From an uncultured Kangiellaceae bacterium (lineage in GTDB: Bacteria > Pseudomonadota > Gammaproteobacteria > Enterobacterales > Kangiellaceae), in the NCBI GenBank assembly GCA_905479925.1, contig CAJQOL010000038.1:1-40526 (forward strand): a stretch of 40,526 nucleotides of DNA, in the 5' to 3' direction. The position numbers and the translations under genes were made by a program. The notes beneath the pieces are model-generated. The model saw nothing but the letters and a program-made list of their open reading frames with translations, was not told the DNA's origin and did no database searches. The first letter of the stretch is position 1, and every line of letters starts with the position of its first letter. Shown here one piece after another: positions 28,976 through 39,337 of the stretch.

Positions 28976-29122
28976 TTATTCAAATTTCAAACTCAATTTC
29001 CAGTATTTTACGGGTTTAGCGGTTATTTACTCAACTTCAAGCAATCAACGTCATAAAAGAGACTTTCACCTCAGTGAACTATCTGATTAATTGATCACTC
29101 CTGGCAGCAACCTCCAATCTAT

Positions 29123-31540
29123 CTAAGGAGCTGAAGGAGTCAATACCAACCGACTTTTCAAATGGCGATCAACTTTATTTTTAGTCATATATTGATGACG
29201 AAAGTTTCCTAACGAATAATCCAAAGCTTGATCATCATAGTGTTCATCGGTTACCACCCCCGATTGACCAGAGGGATTAATGCCCCAACTGTTTTCGATG
29301 TCACCAAAATCAATAACCCGTCGTGTCGATGGTCCCATCATGACCTTTAAGTCATCGCCATTTGCGGTTAACTTGAGATTGTTGATTACTTCAGGTCCTG
29401 CGTTACTTTCAAACGGACCTACATTATATAAACGTCCAAGTACTGCATTTTGTCCTAGTGGATGTTGATGAACGGTTTGAATATCTATTCCCCAACGCCA
29501 ATTAGCGGAGTCATTCCCATATTTCTTAGTGAGTAAAGCTACCGTTTCTCTCCATGCCTGTACAACCAACATCTCTCTCGTTTCAAGTTCTTCAGTATTA
29601 AGGTTATCCCACCATAAAGATTCAGGCCGGTCGAGTATTTTCCAGATAGAGCGTTTCATAAAAAAACCAAACTCAAAACCGCTGTAGAGTGCTTCACCCA
29701 TTTCATCTTCCATGGCTAAACGCATCAGCGAAATTTTTAAACGATTATAGAGTGTCGCACCGACGCTATCCGGACTGTGGGCTCCGTCCCATTCCAAGAA
29801 ATAGTGCAAAGCTTTTTGTTCTTGTGATGATAGCTGCGCTTTATTACTCACTAAAATGGAACCCGCGACTTGTTGCATTAATTGCCCCGTTGGACTGACA
29901 TTGTCCAAAAGCATTTTCTTCATATCTTCAGGATTAAATTTTTCTTTTTCAGATAGCTTTGACAATATTCTAGTCGGTCTATCGGTTGGTGAATAATAGC
30001 CTGGAACTAACCCCGTCCCACGATCTGCAGGTTGATTATTGGCTGTGTATATCACACCTGATGGAGGGTTTTCTTGTTGAGGATTTTCCGAAAAATCATA
30101 GTAGCCGATAATATCATCGTCTCCCGAAGATCCATCCAGTATCATTTTAGAGTTAACATGTTCGGGCCTAATTGGTAATTTGGCACTAGCCCACCAAGCT
30201 ATATCCCCGCTAGCATTGGCATACATAAGGTTAAGACCGGGTGCATGGATCATCGATGCGGCTTCACGAGCTTTATCTAAACTAAAAGCGGTTGGCAGTT
30301 GATAAAATGCCTCGATCATTTGATTATCGGTATTTAGGTAAGCCCACCAAAGCGCGAGTGGTGCTTCAAAGGTGCCTAAAGCAAACTGCCCTTTATTAAT
30401 TCCCTGATAGATATCATTTATCACAGGCCCATGTCGGCTAATTTTCACCGCTAGAGTGACTGCTTGTTCCCCCTTAACATTTATTACCTCATCAACTTGT
30501 TCAAACTTTTTCCAACCATCCACTGCCCAATATTGAGACGGATCCTTTGGATTAACTTTCTCTGCATATAAATCCATATCATCGTTCTCAAACATGGTGA
30601 GTCCCCACGCATGTTGCTCTGTCATTCCTAATAACGGCAAAGGCACCAAACCTAAGAAATGCCCGTAAATTTCAGTCGTTGGTGAGGTTAGCTGTGCTTC
30701 GTACCATACTGACGGTTGGCTAAACGCAATATGTGGATCATTCACTAGCATAGCTTTGCCAGACTCGCTTCTGTCAGGCGCAACAAGCCAGCTATTACTA
30801 CCATGGAATAAACCCGACGACTGCAAAGACTCAACTAACGAACTAATCTCTGTGGCAACCCTTTCTGTCAGTTTTGGATCGACGGGGATCTGTTCAAATC
30901 CTGGCGTATATTTAACACCTAAATCCTTTAGGTAATTTTCACCAAGCTTTTGCGAAAGATGATGGGTCATAGGGTCATCGCGAAGCCCAACCGCGAATGA
31001 CAAGGATATGTAACCTGCTATGGAGGCCATATCCTCTAAAGTATAGTGGTGAGGTTCTATGCCTAACAAAGCAAATTCAGATGGTAAGTCTCCCTGTTTA
31101 ACATAGGCGTTTACACCCTCTAAATAACTCTCCATTATCTCAATCATCTTCGGATCTGCGCGGCGCTTTACGGCAGCAATCCATTTATGAGCGAAACGAT
31201 GTAAACCAAGGGTACGAAAAAGCTTGTCGGTAGCAAGTGTTCTTTCGCCAATAACCTCAGACAATTGCCCCTGTGACAAACGGCGTGACATTTCCATTTG
31301 AAACAGTCGATCTTGCGCATGAACGTAACCAAAAGCCCGGTATAAATCTGCATCACTGTTTGCTTTGAGATGTGGAATACCATGTAGGTCGTAAGAGACG
31401 ACAACGCTCTCGTTGAGCCCATCTAATATCAGCTCACCCTCTCTTTCGGGATGTTTGGAAAACAAATAAATGTGAATAGCCAAAGCTATTGCGCCAACAA
31501 CTAGTAACAATGAGAATAGAATTTTCTTTATCATAATCAT
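29123..31540 (-). CDS. Penicillin-acylase family N-terminal nucleophile hydrolase
   Basis: Amidohydrolase of the penicillin G acylase / acyl-homoserine-lactone acylase family, 805 residues. A membrane-spanning or signal segment lies at about 4-24 with no lipobox. The precursor is expected to cut itself at Gly247-Ser248 in GLFHGSNSWLV, making Ser248 the N-terminal nucleophile of the beta chain. Downstream are MLVNDPHIAFSQPSVWYEA, the family's DPH segment, and NLMYANASGDIAWWASAKLP. The substrate cannot be read from sequence: beta-lactams, N-acyl amino acids, acyl-homoserine lactones and polyamine-like amides are all known for the family. It is separated from the upstream lipase gene by a strong terminator, so it must have its own promoter. 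Confidence 0.9.
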   Translation of the reverse strand: MIMIKKILFSLLLVVGAIALAIHIYLFSKHPEREGELILDGLNESVVVSYDLHGIPHLKANSDADLYRAFGYVHAQDRLFQMEMSRRLSQGQLSEVIGERTLATDKLFRTLGLHRFAHKWIAAVKRRADPKMIEIMESYLEGVNAYVKQGDLPSEFALLGIEPHHYTLEDMASIAGYISLSFAVGLRDDPMTHHLSQKLGENYLKDLGVKYTPGFEQIPVDPKLTERVATEISSLVESLQSSGLFHGSNSWLVAPDRSESGKAMLVNDPHIAFSQPSVWYEAQLTSPTTEIYGHFLGLVPLPLLGMTEQHAWGLTMFENDDMDLYAEKVNPKDPSQYWAVDGWKKFEQVDEVINVKGEQAVTLAVKISRHGPVINDIYQGINKGQFALGTFEAPLALWWAYLNTDNQMIEAFYQLPTAFSLDKAREAASMIHAPGLNLMYANASGDIAWWASAKLPIRPEHVNSKMILDGSSGDDDIIGYYDFSENPQQENPPSGVIYTANNQPADRGTGLVPGYYSPTDRPTRILSKLSEKEKFNPEDMKKMLLDNVSPTGQLMQQVAGSILVSNKAQLSSQEQKALHYFLEWDGAHSPDSVGATLYNRLKISLMRLAMEDEMGEALYSGFEFGFFMKRSIWKILDRPESLWWDNLNTEELETREMLVVQAWRETVALLTKKYGNDSANWRWGIDIQTVHQHPLGQNAVLGRLYNVGPFESNAGPEVINNLKLTANGDDLKVMMGPSTRRVIDFGDIENSWGINPSGQSGVVTDEHYDDQALDYSLGNFRHQYMTKNKVDRHLKSRLVLTPSAP

Positions 31541-31608
31541 TTCAACCTATGATGCTCTGGTAAACCATGTAACCGATAACTATTTGAAATAACAAGCATA
31601 TTTGACGT

Positions 31609-31635
31609 AAAAAAAACCCCGAATAAACGGGGCTT
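31609..31635 (-). terminator. Rho-independent terminator after the lipase gene
   Basis: On the minus strand AAGCCCCG-TTTATT-CGGGG is followed by eight T residues: a five-base-pair GC stem that can lengthen through a G-U and A-U pairs. It lies about 70 bases past the lipase stop and 70 bases before the acylase start, so it ends the lipase transcript. The plus-strand reading has only a weak T-run. Confidence 0.85.
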
Positions 31636-31702
31636 TCTAAGCTAGTAAATCAATACTAGCGCGATGTTAGTATGAGAAGAAAGCTCTCTCCCCCTCTAGC
31701 AA

Positions 31703-33916
31703 TTATTCGTCTAACAATGTCGGGTCAGTTACCTGAACAGCTGTACCGTTTGACAAAAAGAAGCTAACAATCTGCGTTTGCATCTCAGTCGTTACGTTAA
31801 TTAGACCAACAGGGTCACCGGTTGCATCTGCAGGGCTAAGCAGTGTTGAATGCAATCCTTGGTTTAGCTTTGAGAAAACTCGGCTACCGGCAACAACTCC
31901 AGCTTCTTCTGCGGCCAAAGTGGTGGTTCCTAAGGCTCTAGATAATGGAACTGTTCCTGACAAAGGTCCGGTGGCAACAGCGTTTGGAACAACCGCGTCG
32001 TCCAACACTTGCATTAACAATGTTGGCACATTGTTAGTTAATGCAAATGCAGCTGTATTAATAGGATCCGATGAATCTACCACGGTTTGCGCAGCAACTA
32101 AGAAGCTATCCAAAGTTGCAGGAAATGCTGGGTCATCAACTGTCATACCTGCTCCCGCAGCAACTCCAGCGCGAACCGTTGGTCCAAACGCTAACGAACC
32201 GTTCAGTAATTGAGCAATTCCGCCACCAGGATTAGCTAATGCAGCAGCTTTTATATTATCGGAATAAGCAACAAAACCAGTACCTACAATGCCACCTAAA
32301 GAATGACCGATAAAGCTAATATTAGCAGGGTCAAAATCGACACCACCGCCATCAACATCCATAAATGCGACCGCTTTCTCAAGGGTTAACAAGTCTAATA
32401 TTGCTTGTCGATTATTATCGCGTGCTACCAATAAGTTACCTAAATTGATGGTATGTGCACCCGATGAATCTGCTACACCATCTGGGCCAGGAGCGCCTGT
32501 TGCGTTATCAACATAATCAACACCCATTGTACGCTCTCTAAGACCGCCGGCCTCGTAACCTTCAAAAATACCAACCAATCCTCCGGAAGCATCTTGAAGT
32601 CCAGCATGTACTAGGTCGTCAGCGGTAATACCATGTAAAGGCATATCCATTGCTACCACAGCAGTACAGCTTGGTGCAGCGGCTAGCGAGTCAGCTATTC
32701 CAAGCATATTAGTACGGTTTGCAGTAATACCATGCTGGAATATCGTTACCGGATAACCTGCGGCAGGTTTAGGACAACTGCCAGCCTTAGGCATGGATAC
32801 CAACAATGGTGCGATTTCTACACCGTTAGCGCGAGGAAATGAATTTGCATAGGTTAGGTTCTCACCAAATGGATTAGGAACCAAGGCGCCTTCAGGTCCA
32901 AGTGGCAACTCTTCTAGCGCTTTCCACATTGTGTTTAATGGTGCCGTAGGATTTTCTACGCTCGGCGCGGCCAATAAATAAGTTAGTGCAATAGTTCCTT
33001 CATAAAGGTCTGCAGCACCAATTCCAGTAAAAGGAGTGGTGTCTGTACCTAAAGTGCTAAAACTAGTCGCTGGCGGAGCACCAGCAAACAAAGGACCATC
33101 AATGTAGGCAAGCTTAGCTGAATTCATAACCGAACCAACCGACTGCACCATAAACTGATAACTCATGATAATCTGAGGACGTGAAGGACCACCTTCAAAG
33201 TTTGATGCAGCTATTTCCATTGCGTTAACCAACTGTCTAACAGGCTCTAAAGCACCCTCAGGAGTTGTTAGATCAAGTGGTGTGGTTGCTTTTGCAACAG
33301 CATATTGAGAATCATGTAAAAGCGGTAAACCGTCTGTATCTTGTAAACCATTGGTTAGAACAACCATATAAGCAGTTTGTTGCTCAAGTGGAACCGTTGG
33401 AATGATCGCAACCGAAGTTGGTCCAGTCATTTGCACAACATACTCTAAACCAGCTGTTAATTCTCTATCAACGCTAGTAACTGGGCCGGTAGGACCAGGA
33501 ATACCAGGTGCGACTTCGCCTCTTGCAACGTTTACTTTATATAGATGAATATTTGTTCCACCAACAACGGTTGACGCATCAAGACTTAAACCAGCATCTC
33601 TGCTTGAAAAATTGATGACGAATGGAGCAACTGACGACCAGCCATCAAGCGCACTGATAGCAACCGTAGGATCTCCAAAGTTTTCTGCGTCTGCTACAGG
33701 AAGATTAAGTGTTAAGTCGGTGCTACCACTAAACAATAAATCGTTTGGGACTGGAATGCTTCCAGTCGAAGGTGCATATACGGGTACCATTCTCGCCGGA
33801 ACAGCTTGACTTTGGGCCTCTAGCGGGTCGTTAACCCCATCGCCTCCACAGCCGAGCATCGCGACGCTTAGACCAACGCCCGTCATTGCTGACAGTAAAA
33901 AATTGCCTCTTTTCAT
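31703..33916 (-). CDS. Pla-1/VolA-like extracellular lipase lipoprotein
   Basis: Outer-membrane or secreted alpha/beta hydrolase of 737 residues, of the Pla-1/cef lipase group that includes the VolA lysophospholipase of Vibrio. A signal peptide ends in the lipobox MLGC with Cys23. An Ig-like N-terminal region (about 40-210) is followed by the hydrolase. The oxyanion segment IFQHGITANRTNML is near 392-405, the nucleophile elbow GHSLGG is at 537-542 (Ser539), and the likely acid and histidine are in VLDDAVVPN and NQGLHSTLL near the C-terminus. A GGAGA ribosome site precedes the ATG. VolA helps Vibrio use lysophosphatidylcholine as a carbon source; that role here is inference. It is followed by a strong terminator. 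Confidence 0.88.
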   Translation of the reverse strand: MKRGNFLLSAMTGVGLSVAMLGCGGDGVNDPLEAQSQAVPARMVPVYAPSTGSIPVPNDLLFSGSTDLTLNLPVADAENFGDPTVAISALDGWSSVAPFVINFSSRDAGLSLDASTVVGGTNIHLYKVNVARGEVAPGIPGPTGPVTSVDRELTAGLEYVVQMTGPTSVAIIPTVPLEQQTAYMVVLTNGLQDTDGLPLLHDSQYAVAKATTPLDLTTPEGALEPVRQLVNAMEIAASNFEGGPSRPQIIMSYQFMVQSVGSVMNSAKLAYIDGPLFAGAPPATSFSTLGTDTTPFTGIGAADLYEGTIALTYLLAAPSVENPTAPLNTMWKALEELPLGPEGALVPNPFGENLTYANSFPRANGVEIAPLLVSMPKAGSCPKPAAGYPVTIFQHGITANRTNMLGIADSLAAAPSCTAVVAMDMPLHGITADDLVHAGLQDASGGLVGIFEGYEAGGLRERTMGVDYVDNATGAPGPDGVADSSGAHTINLGNLLVARDNNRQAILDLLTLEKAVAFMDVDGGGVDFDPANISFIGHSLGGIVGTGFVAYSDNIKAAALANPGGGIAQLLNGSLAFGPTVRAGVAAGAGMTVDDPAFPATLDSFLVAAQTVVDSSDPINTAAFALTNNVPTLLMQVLDDAVVPNAVATGPLSGTVPLSRALGTTTLAAEEAGVVAGSRVFSKLNQGLHSTLLSPADATGDPVGLINVTTEMQTQIVSFFLSNGTAVQVTDPTLLDE

Positions 33917-34227
33917 GAATGTCTCCTATAATTTTTCGACTTCTATCCTACGTAGTAAAGAAATATGGCTTTATTAATTAGCCATTTCGGTCATTGCTAT
34001 TTTTAGTTATATATTATTGGGGTTGACGCTAGCGAGTTCTGATAAAAACTGCTCGCCAACTTAAAACTCACTAATCCTAACTGTTTTAGCATACAAAAGG
34101 CAAGTCCTCTGACCAGATGTTGCAAAAAATGGGTACTATTTACAGCCATCATTTTCTACATCTCACCATCGGTGCCAATATCTAGCTATAAAAGAGGCTT
34201 CGTTTAGCATTAGTGCTATCCAATAGA
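33917..34227 (-). other. Intergenic region upstream of the lipase gene
   Basis: A 311-base gap between the HD-GYP gene and the lipase gene, with no convincing gene. It should hold the lipase promoter, though no clear -35/-10 pair was found. An inverted repeat with arms GCGAG/CTCGC lies at about 34032-34055 with a 15-base centre. No U-tract terminator for the HD-GYP gene was seen. Confidence 0.5.
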
Positions 34228-36351
34228 TTAAGGAAGTACTCGATGATAGATACCGCTATCTATGAAGGTTTTTAATAAGTTTTTGTCTACTTTTCCCTTT
34301 TTAGCCTCATCGCTTAGAATATCTAAGGCTAACGCTAACCCCACCGCTCTTTTATAAGGACGGTCTTGAGCTGTGAGCGCGTCAAACACATCAGCTATGG
34401 TCATTATTTTACTAGCGATAGGAATTTCGCTGTCCTTTAAACCATGCGGATAACCGGAACCGTCCAATTTTTCATGATGTGCGCCAGCAATACTCGGAAT
34501 TCCAGCCAATTCATCGGTCCACGGAATTCGCTTCAAAAAAGCTTGGGTATGAACAACATGGCTTTGAATTTCCTGTCGTTCACTTTCCGTTAAACTCCCC
34601 TTTTTTATCGAAAGCGACAGAAAGTCTGATTCCGACAGCAAAGATAATTCAAAAGGAAAATCACTGTCCATTTTATAATTAACCATATCATGCAAATCAA
34701 CACTCAATTTTTGCTGACTAACTGTTGGTTGATTCGCATTCATTAACACCGATTTAAACTCATCTAACTGCTCAAGCTGGCGCAAAAAATCTCGTATTTC
34801 GCTAGTGCTTGCTCTAGCATTATTTGCTCTATTGGGCTCTTTAGGGTCAAACGTTTTTAACTGAGCTATAAGAGCGACCTTTTCGTGTTGCGAGTACTCA
34901 TTGCTTTGTATTAATTGTTCATAGAAGCGTTTTTCCAATAGCTGTTTCTGCCATTCAATTTTAAGTACCAAGTAGTCGAAACGGCTAGCATGTAATTTAT
35001 TAGCCTTTAGCAGAACATTTTCCTTAACACCTACTTTGCCAAAATCATGTAACAACGATGCGTAACGTAATTCTTTTAATTTCTCAACGCTAAAAGATAG
35101 ATTTCTATGAACTCCCGCCGTTTCTTTATTTAACATTTCTGCTAAACCTGTTGTTAATTCAGCGACTCTAAATGAGTGACCGCTAGTAACAGGATCTCGC
35201 GATTCGATAGCATTAACCGAAGCAGAAACAAACCCTTCAAATAAATTTTGAATATTTTCTATCAAGTGACTATTATCTATAGCGACCGCCGCTTGGCTCG
35301 CAAGCCCAGCAAGTAAGCCTTCTATAGACGGCGAGAAGCCGAGCCCTTTCGATGAGCGTGAAAGTCGCCGCTGAGAATCAACGTTTTTGGTGGACGAATT
35401 GTTACCAGTATTTGCAGCAGGTAAATCTCTAGCGTTTATAGAATCTATTACTTCACTCTGCTCACCCGCTCTATCTTTTCCACTGTCCGCAAAACTTCTA
35501 GAATGAATTGAACCTTCTACGTCAATTCGCCCGAATGTGTTTATAAACTGTAATACGCCAATTATTTTCTGTTTATGATTTTTCATTGGAAGGACTAATA
35601 GTTCTTTAGTCCGGTACTTCATTTTAATATCAAAGCTTTTGTCAAAAGAAAATGGAAAGCTACTATCAAGTTTGTAGACATCCTCAATGTTAAGAATTTC
35701 ACCGGTGTTTGCTACGAAACCTGCTAACGACTGGTTGGTTATTGGAAATCGGACTTCTTGAAAATCAAAATCGATTAGACTGTTTTGTGTCAATTTAAAC
35801 ACTAACTCGTCATCGCCTTGACTATTTTTTTCTACCAGATACAGAGACGCGCCCTGACAGCGTCCGAGCTGGCGCCCTTGTTCTAAAACCATGCTTAGAA
35901 GCTTATCGAGGTTTTTTTCTGCACTTAAGGCGACTCCAATCTCGCTTAATTTTTGGCGTTCTGATTCGACAAGTCCATATTTTCTACCGGCGCTAATCAG
36001 CTCTAACTTTGTTCTATTAAAATCTAATGCTACATTCAGAGTATTCTCAAATTGCTCGATAGAAAATGGTGATGCGAGATAAATATCCGCTCTAACGGAC
36101 TCATTAAAGGAAATATAAAAAAAGCGTCTATTGGGCTGGTTGAGTGGTAAGGGTGATACAAGTTTAGCGCTGGGGGAAATCAGCACGGCGGACAACTCAG
36201 GACGATGATAGTCTTCGGGTAGTTGTTGCGCTTCTATGATAATGAATTGATTTAATCTGACCCTCAATGCTGGTTCAAAATCCGACAAACGCCCTATCAA
36301 CAAAATGGTAGGTTGATTTATTGATTGGTCATTTGTCGAATTATTATTCAT
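34228..36351 (-). CDS. GAF and HD-GYP domain protein with a large insertion
   Basis: Predicted cyclic-di-GMP phosphodiesterase or related sensor, 707 residues, with no membrane segment. Residues about 13-110 look like a receiver-type fold but show no obvious phospho-acceptor aspartate. A GAF sensor domain covers about 138-275 and resumes at about 343-365 (GLLAGLASQAAVAIDNSHLI) after a polar, probably disordered stretch (280-340). The HD-GYP domain is split: SGHSFRVAELTT and LLHDFGKVGV (His435, Asp436), then HHEKLDGSGYP at 625-635 and IPIASKIMTIADVFDALTA. The gap between HD and HHE is 189 residues, far above the roughly 60 usual in this family, owing to a helical insertion at about 465-585. 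It lies 74 bases after lysS with a poor ribosome site. Confidence 0.88.
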   Translation of the reverse strand: MNNNSTNDQSINQPTILLIGRLSDFEPALRVRLNQFIIIEAQQLPEDYHRPELSAVLISPSAKLVSPLPLNQPNRRFFYISFNESVRADIYLASPFSIEQFENTLNVALDFNRTKLELISAGRKYGLVESERQKLSEIGVALSAEKNLDKLLSMVLEQGRQLGRCQGASLYLVEKNSQGDDELVFKLTQNSLIDFDFQEVRFPITNQSLAGFVANTGEILNIEDVYKLDSSFPFSFDKSFDIKMKYRTKELLVLPMKNHKQKIIGVLQFINTFGRIDVEGSIHSRSFADSGKDRAGEQSEVIDSINARDLPAANTGNNSSTKNVDSQRRLSRSSKGLGFSPSIEGLLAGLASQAAVAIDNSHLIENIQNLFEGFVSASVNAIESRDPVTSGHSFRVAELTTGLAEMLNKETAGVHRNLSFSVEKLKELRYASLLHDFGKVGVKENVLLKANKLHASRFDYLVLKIEWQKQLLEKRFYEQLIQSNEYSQHEKVALIAQLKTFDPKEPNRANNARASTSEIRDFLRQLEQLDEFKSVLMNANQPTVSQQKLSVDLHDMVNYKMDSDFPFELSLLSESDFLSLSIKKGSLTESERQEIQSHVVHTQAFLKRIPWTDELAGIPSIAGAHHEKLDGSGYPHGLKDSEIPIASKIMTIADVFDALTAQDRPYKRAVGLALALDILSDEAKKGKVDKNLLKTFIDSGIYHRVLP

Positions 36352-36425
36352 GCAATCTGATCAAAATTATTAATAACTCCAGATGAAATAAATTATGAGT
36401 GGTTAGCTGATAAACACTACCTTTC

Positions 36426-37976
36426 CTAAGCCAAAGGTTTCATATGAGGAAACAAAATAACATCTTTAATTGTTGGCGAATCGGTGAATAACATAACCAA
36501 TCTATCAATGCCTATACCCTCTCCAGCTGTCGGAGGCAGACCATACTCTAGAGCGTTTATGTAGTCATCATCAAAATGCATCGCTTCGTCATCTCCTGCA
36601 TCTTTTTCTTCAACCTGCTTCCTAAATCGAGCGGCTTGGTCTTCTGCATCATTTAACTCAGAGAAACCGTTAGCGATCTCGCGGCCTCCAACGAAAAACT
36701 CAAAACGATCGGTAATAAACGGGTTGTTATCATTTCGCCTAGCTAGTGGTGAAACTTCCCATGGGTACTCGGTAATAAAGGTTGGTTGAATTAACAAGTG
36801 CTCTGCAGTCTCTTCAAAGATTTCACAAATATATTTTCCTGGTCCCCATACGCCGTCAACATCGGGTTCTTTAACATGCACAGATTTCGCATAAGCTTTA
36901 ATTTGGTCGAAGTTTTCTTCCGGATTTCTAAAAACAACTTCATCAAAACTAGGATTATGCTTGAGAATAGCATCAATCATTGAAATCCGGGCGAATGAAG
37001 AACCGAAATCATAATCAACGCTTTCGGTAATGTTACCGTCTGCATCTTTAACTGTGTTTGTCACTATGGAGCTTCCTAAAACGGATTCGGCAACGGTTCT
37101 AAGCATATCTTCTGTCAAATTCATTAGGTCTTCAAAGTCTGCATAGGCGTGGTAAAACTCAAGCATTGTAAATTCTGGATTATGGCGGGTTGAAAGTCCT
37201 TCATTTCTGAAATTTCTGTTAATTTCAAAAACACGATCAAAACCACCAACGACTAACCGCTTGAGATACAATTCCGGAGCGATTCGCAAATACATGTCTA
37301 TATCCATAGCATTATGATGAGTCACAAAAGGTCTGGCTACCGCTCCTCCAGGAATAACCTGCAGCATTGGCGTTTCAACTTCCATAAAGTTTCTTTCCAC
37401 CAAGAAACGTCTAATAGCTTCAATCACCTGACTACGAATTAAAAAGTTTTTTCTCGTCTCTTGATTTGTAATTAAATCAACATAACGTTGTCGATACTTT
37501 ATTTCTTGATCCTTTAGGCCTGCATGCTTTTCGGGCAAAGGTCGAAGGGATTTTGTTAACAAATGGAACTCGTCCATACCGACAAAAAGATCGCCATGCC
37601 CACTCAGTTTAAGTTGCCCCTTAACACCAATGATGTCGCCGATATCAATTCCGCTCCAATCGCTCTTAATTTTCTTTTGTGCGTCCTTGCTTGCGTATGC
37701 CTGTATTCTTCCGGTCATATCCTGAACAACAAAAAATGGTCCACGTTTGGCCATTACACGACCAGCAATGCTTACTATTTTTCCAAGCGCTAATACCGAC
37801 TCTTTATCCATCGAGCCAAATTCATCTTGTAAGTTTTGAGCGTGATGCTCTGGCTTAAAGTGATTGGGGTGTCCATTAGCAGAGCAGTTACTGCGAATCA
37901 TTGACAATTTCTCACGACGCTCAACAATTAATTTGTTATCTTCCAGCTGCGTTTGGTTTTCTTCTGAATTGCTCAT
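36426..37976 (-). CDS. lysS: Lysyl-tRNA synthetase, class II
   Basis: Charges tRNA-Lys. The 516-residue protein has an N-terminal OB-fold anticodon-binding domain (about 65-180, including [20 protein letters not shown]), class II motif 1 ([10 protein letters not shown]), motif 2 ([20 protein letters not shown], containing the ATP-binding arginine), and motif 3 near the C-terminus ([14 protein letters not shown]). The segment [16 protein letters not shown] is typical for LysRS. Length is close to E. coli LysS (505). It follows prfB with a 114-base gap, the same pairing as in E. coli. No terminator is visible between the two, so they are probably co-transcribed. Confidence 0.97.
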   Translation of the reverse strand: MSNSEENQTQLEDNKLIVERREKLSMIRSNCSANGHPNHFKPEHHAQNLQDEFGSMDKESVLALGKIVSIAGRVMAKRGPFFVVQDMTGRIQAYASKDAQKKIKSDWSGIDIGDIIGVKGQLKLSGHGDLFVGMDEFHLLTKSLRPLPEKHAGLKDQEIKYRQRYVDLITNQETRKNFLIRSQVIEAIRRFLVERNFMEVETPMLQVIPGGAVARPFVTHHNAMDIDMYLRIAPELYLKRLVVGGFDRVFEINRNFRNEGLSTRHNPEFTMLEFYHAYADFEDLMNLTEDMLRTVAESVLGSSIVTNTVKDADGNITESVDYDFGSSFARISMIDAILKHNPSFDEVVFRNPEENFDQIKAYAKSVHVKEPDVDGVWGPGKYICEIFEETAEHLLIQPTFITEYPWEVSPLARRNDNNPFITDRFEFFVGGREIANGFSELNDAEDQAARFRKQVEEKDAGDDEAMHFDDDYINALEYGLPPTAGEGIGIDRLVMLFTDSPTIKDVILFPHMKPLA

Positions 37977-38090
37977 AGTGGTTTCTTTTTATCTCTACTC
38001 TTTCAAATTTATGCTATTCCTTTGACCAGTAAATCTTGGGAATAAGCGACTGTTTAGTGACACGTTTTTTTAATTTAAATTATGCGCTAT

Positions 38091-39189
38091 TTAAAGCCCT
38101 GCTTTCAAACTTTCTTCAATAAAGCCATCTAAATCGCCATCCAGCACCGCCTGAGTATTACTTGATTCATACCCGGTTCTAAGGTCCTTAATTCGGGACT
38201 GATCAAGTACATAAGATCTAATTTGACTTCCCCAACCGATATCAGACTTAGAATCTTCCATGACTTGTTTTTCTGCGTTCTGCTTATGAATTTCAAGCTC
38301 ATAAAGCTTGGCTTTTAACAGCTTCATGGCTTGGTCTTTATTCTTATGCTGTGAGCGATCATTTTGGCACTGTACAACGGTATTAGTCGGTAAATGGGTA
38401 ATTCGAACCGCTGAATCAGTTTTATTAACGTGTTGACCGCCGGCACCACTTGCACGATAAGTATCTATCCTTAAATCCGCAGGATTGACGTCTATATCTA
38501 TATCTTCTTTAACTTCGGGGTAACAAAATATACTTGCAAAACTAGTGTGTCTGCGACTTCCTGAGTCAAACGGCGACTTTCTGACCAACCGATGAACCCC
38601 TGTTTCCGTGCGAAGCCACCCGAACGCAAACTCGCCTTGAACTTGAATAGTCGCACTTTTAATTCCGGCCACTTCTCCCGACGACAACTCTATAATTTCG
38701 GCCTTGAAGCCCCTACTTTCGCACCACCGAAGATACATACGTAGCAACATATCTGCCCAATCTTGAGCTTCAGTGCCCCCAGAACCTGACTGAATATCAA
38801 TGTAAGCATTTTCAGCGTCCATATCACCGCTAAACATTCGGCGAAACTCAAGCTTCTGTAGATGTTTATCAAGGTCATCTAATTCATTGATTAATTCGTC
38901 GACGCTGTCTTGATCATCTTCGTCAACGGCCATCATCAACAGCTCTTCTGCATCATCTAGCCCATCATCCAACCTGTCGATGGTGCTAACTACCACTTCT
39001 AAATTTGAACGTTCCTTTCCCAGAGCCTGGGCCCTAGCCGGTTCGTTCCATACGTCAGGTAATTCAAGCTCTCTTTCTACTTCGTCTAAACGCTCTTTAC
39101 AGACAACGTAGTCAAAGATACCCCCTAAGCGTGTCTCGACGCCCTTGAAGCTCTTTGATTCTTTCTTTTATTGAGGTAACTTCTATCAT
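38091..39189 (-). CDS. prfB: Peptide chain release factor 2, expressed by programmed +1 frameshift
   Basis: Class I release factor reading UAA and UGA. The gene is in two frames: 25 codons from ATG 39189 ([20 protein letters not shown]...) reach an in-frame TGA at 39114-39112; a +1 slip at CTT-TGA then continues at GAC (39113) for 340 codons to 38091. The joined protein has 365 residues, the same as E. coli RF2. The stop-recognition tripeptide SPF is in [14 protein letters not shown], and the peptidyl-transfer motif GGQ is in [17 protein letters not shown]. It autoregulates: when RF2 is scarce, the ribosome pauses at UGA and shifts frame. lysS follows. A search for open frames alone would start it falsely at a GTG near 38996. 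Confidence 0.97.
39111..39126 (-). promoter_or_regulatory. prfB programmed frameshift site
   Basis: The minus strand reads AGGGGGTATCTTTGAC. It comprises the internal Shine-Dalgarno-like AGGGGG, a short spacer, the slippery CTT codon and the TGA stop followed by C, which is the canonical RF2 recoding sequence. Each element matches the well-studied E. coli site, including the poor-context C after the stop. Confidence 0.97.
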
Positions 39190-39337
39190 GACTTACTTCG
39201 TTTGCAACCCTCTAAATGATAATGAGTATTCTACTAAATAACCCGTTACTAGCCCAGACAATTTACTTATAAGCTTTGTGCTAAAGCTATTGCTTGCATA
39301 CAATCCGCTTTTCTCAGTGAAAAAGAGTGTATCTGTT

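Noticed and set aside
34032..34055. Inverted repeat GCGAG/CTCGC upstream of the lipase gene
   Set aside because: Short arms around a 15-base centre, no U-tract, no clear promoter association.
39112..39114. In-frame TGA in prfB as evidence of a pseudogene
   Set aside because: The site is the canonical recoding sequence and the joined protein has full length and intact SPF and GGQ motifs.
39212..39230. Fur-box-like sequence upstream of prfB (AAATGATAATGAGTATT core)
   Set aside because: Only 13 of 19 positions match by eye, in AT-rich DNA, and prfB is not a usual iron-regulated gene.
39272..39288. Six-base-pair hairpin AGCTTT/AAAGCT between mutT and prfB
   Set aside because: No U-tract and a weak stem; common by chance in AT-rich sequence.
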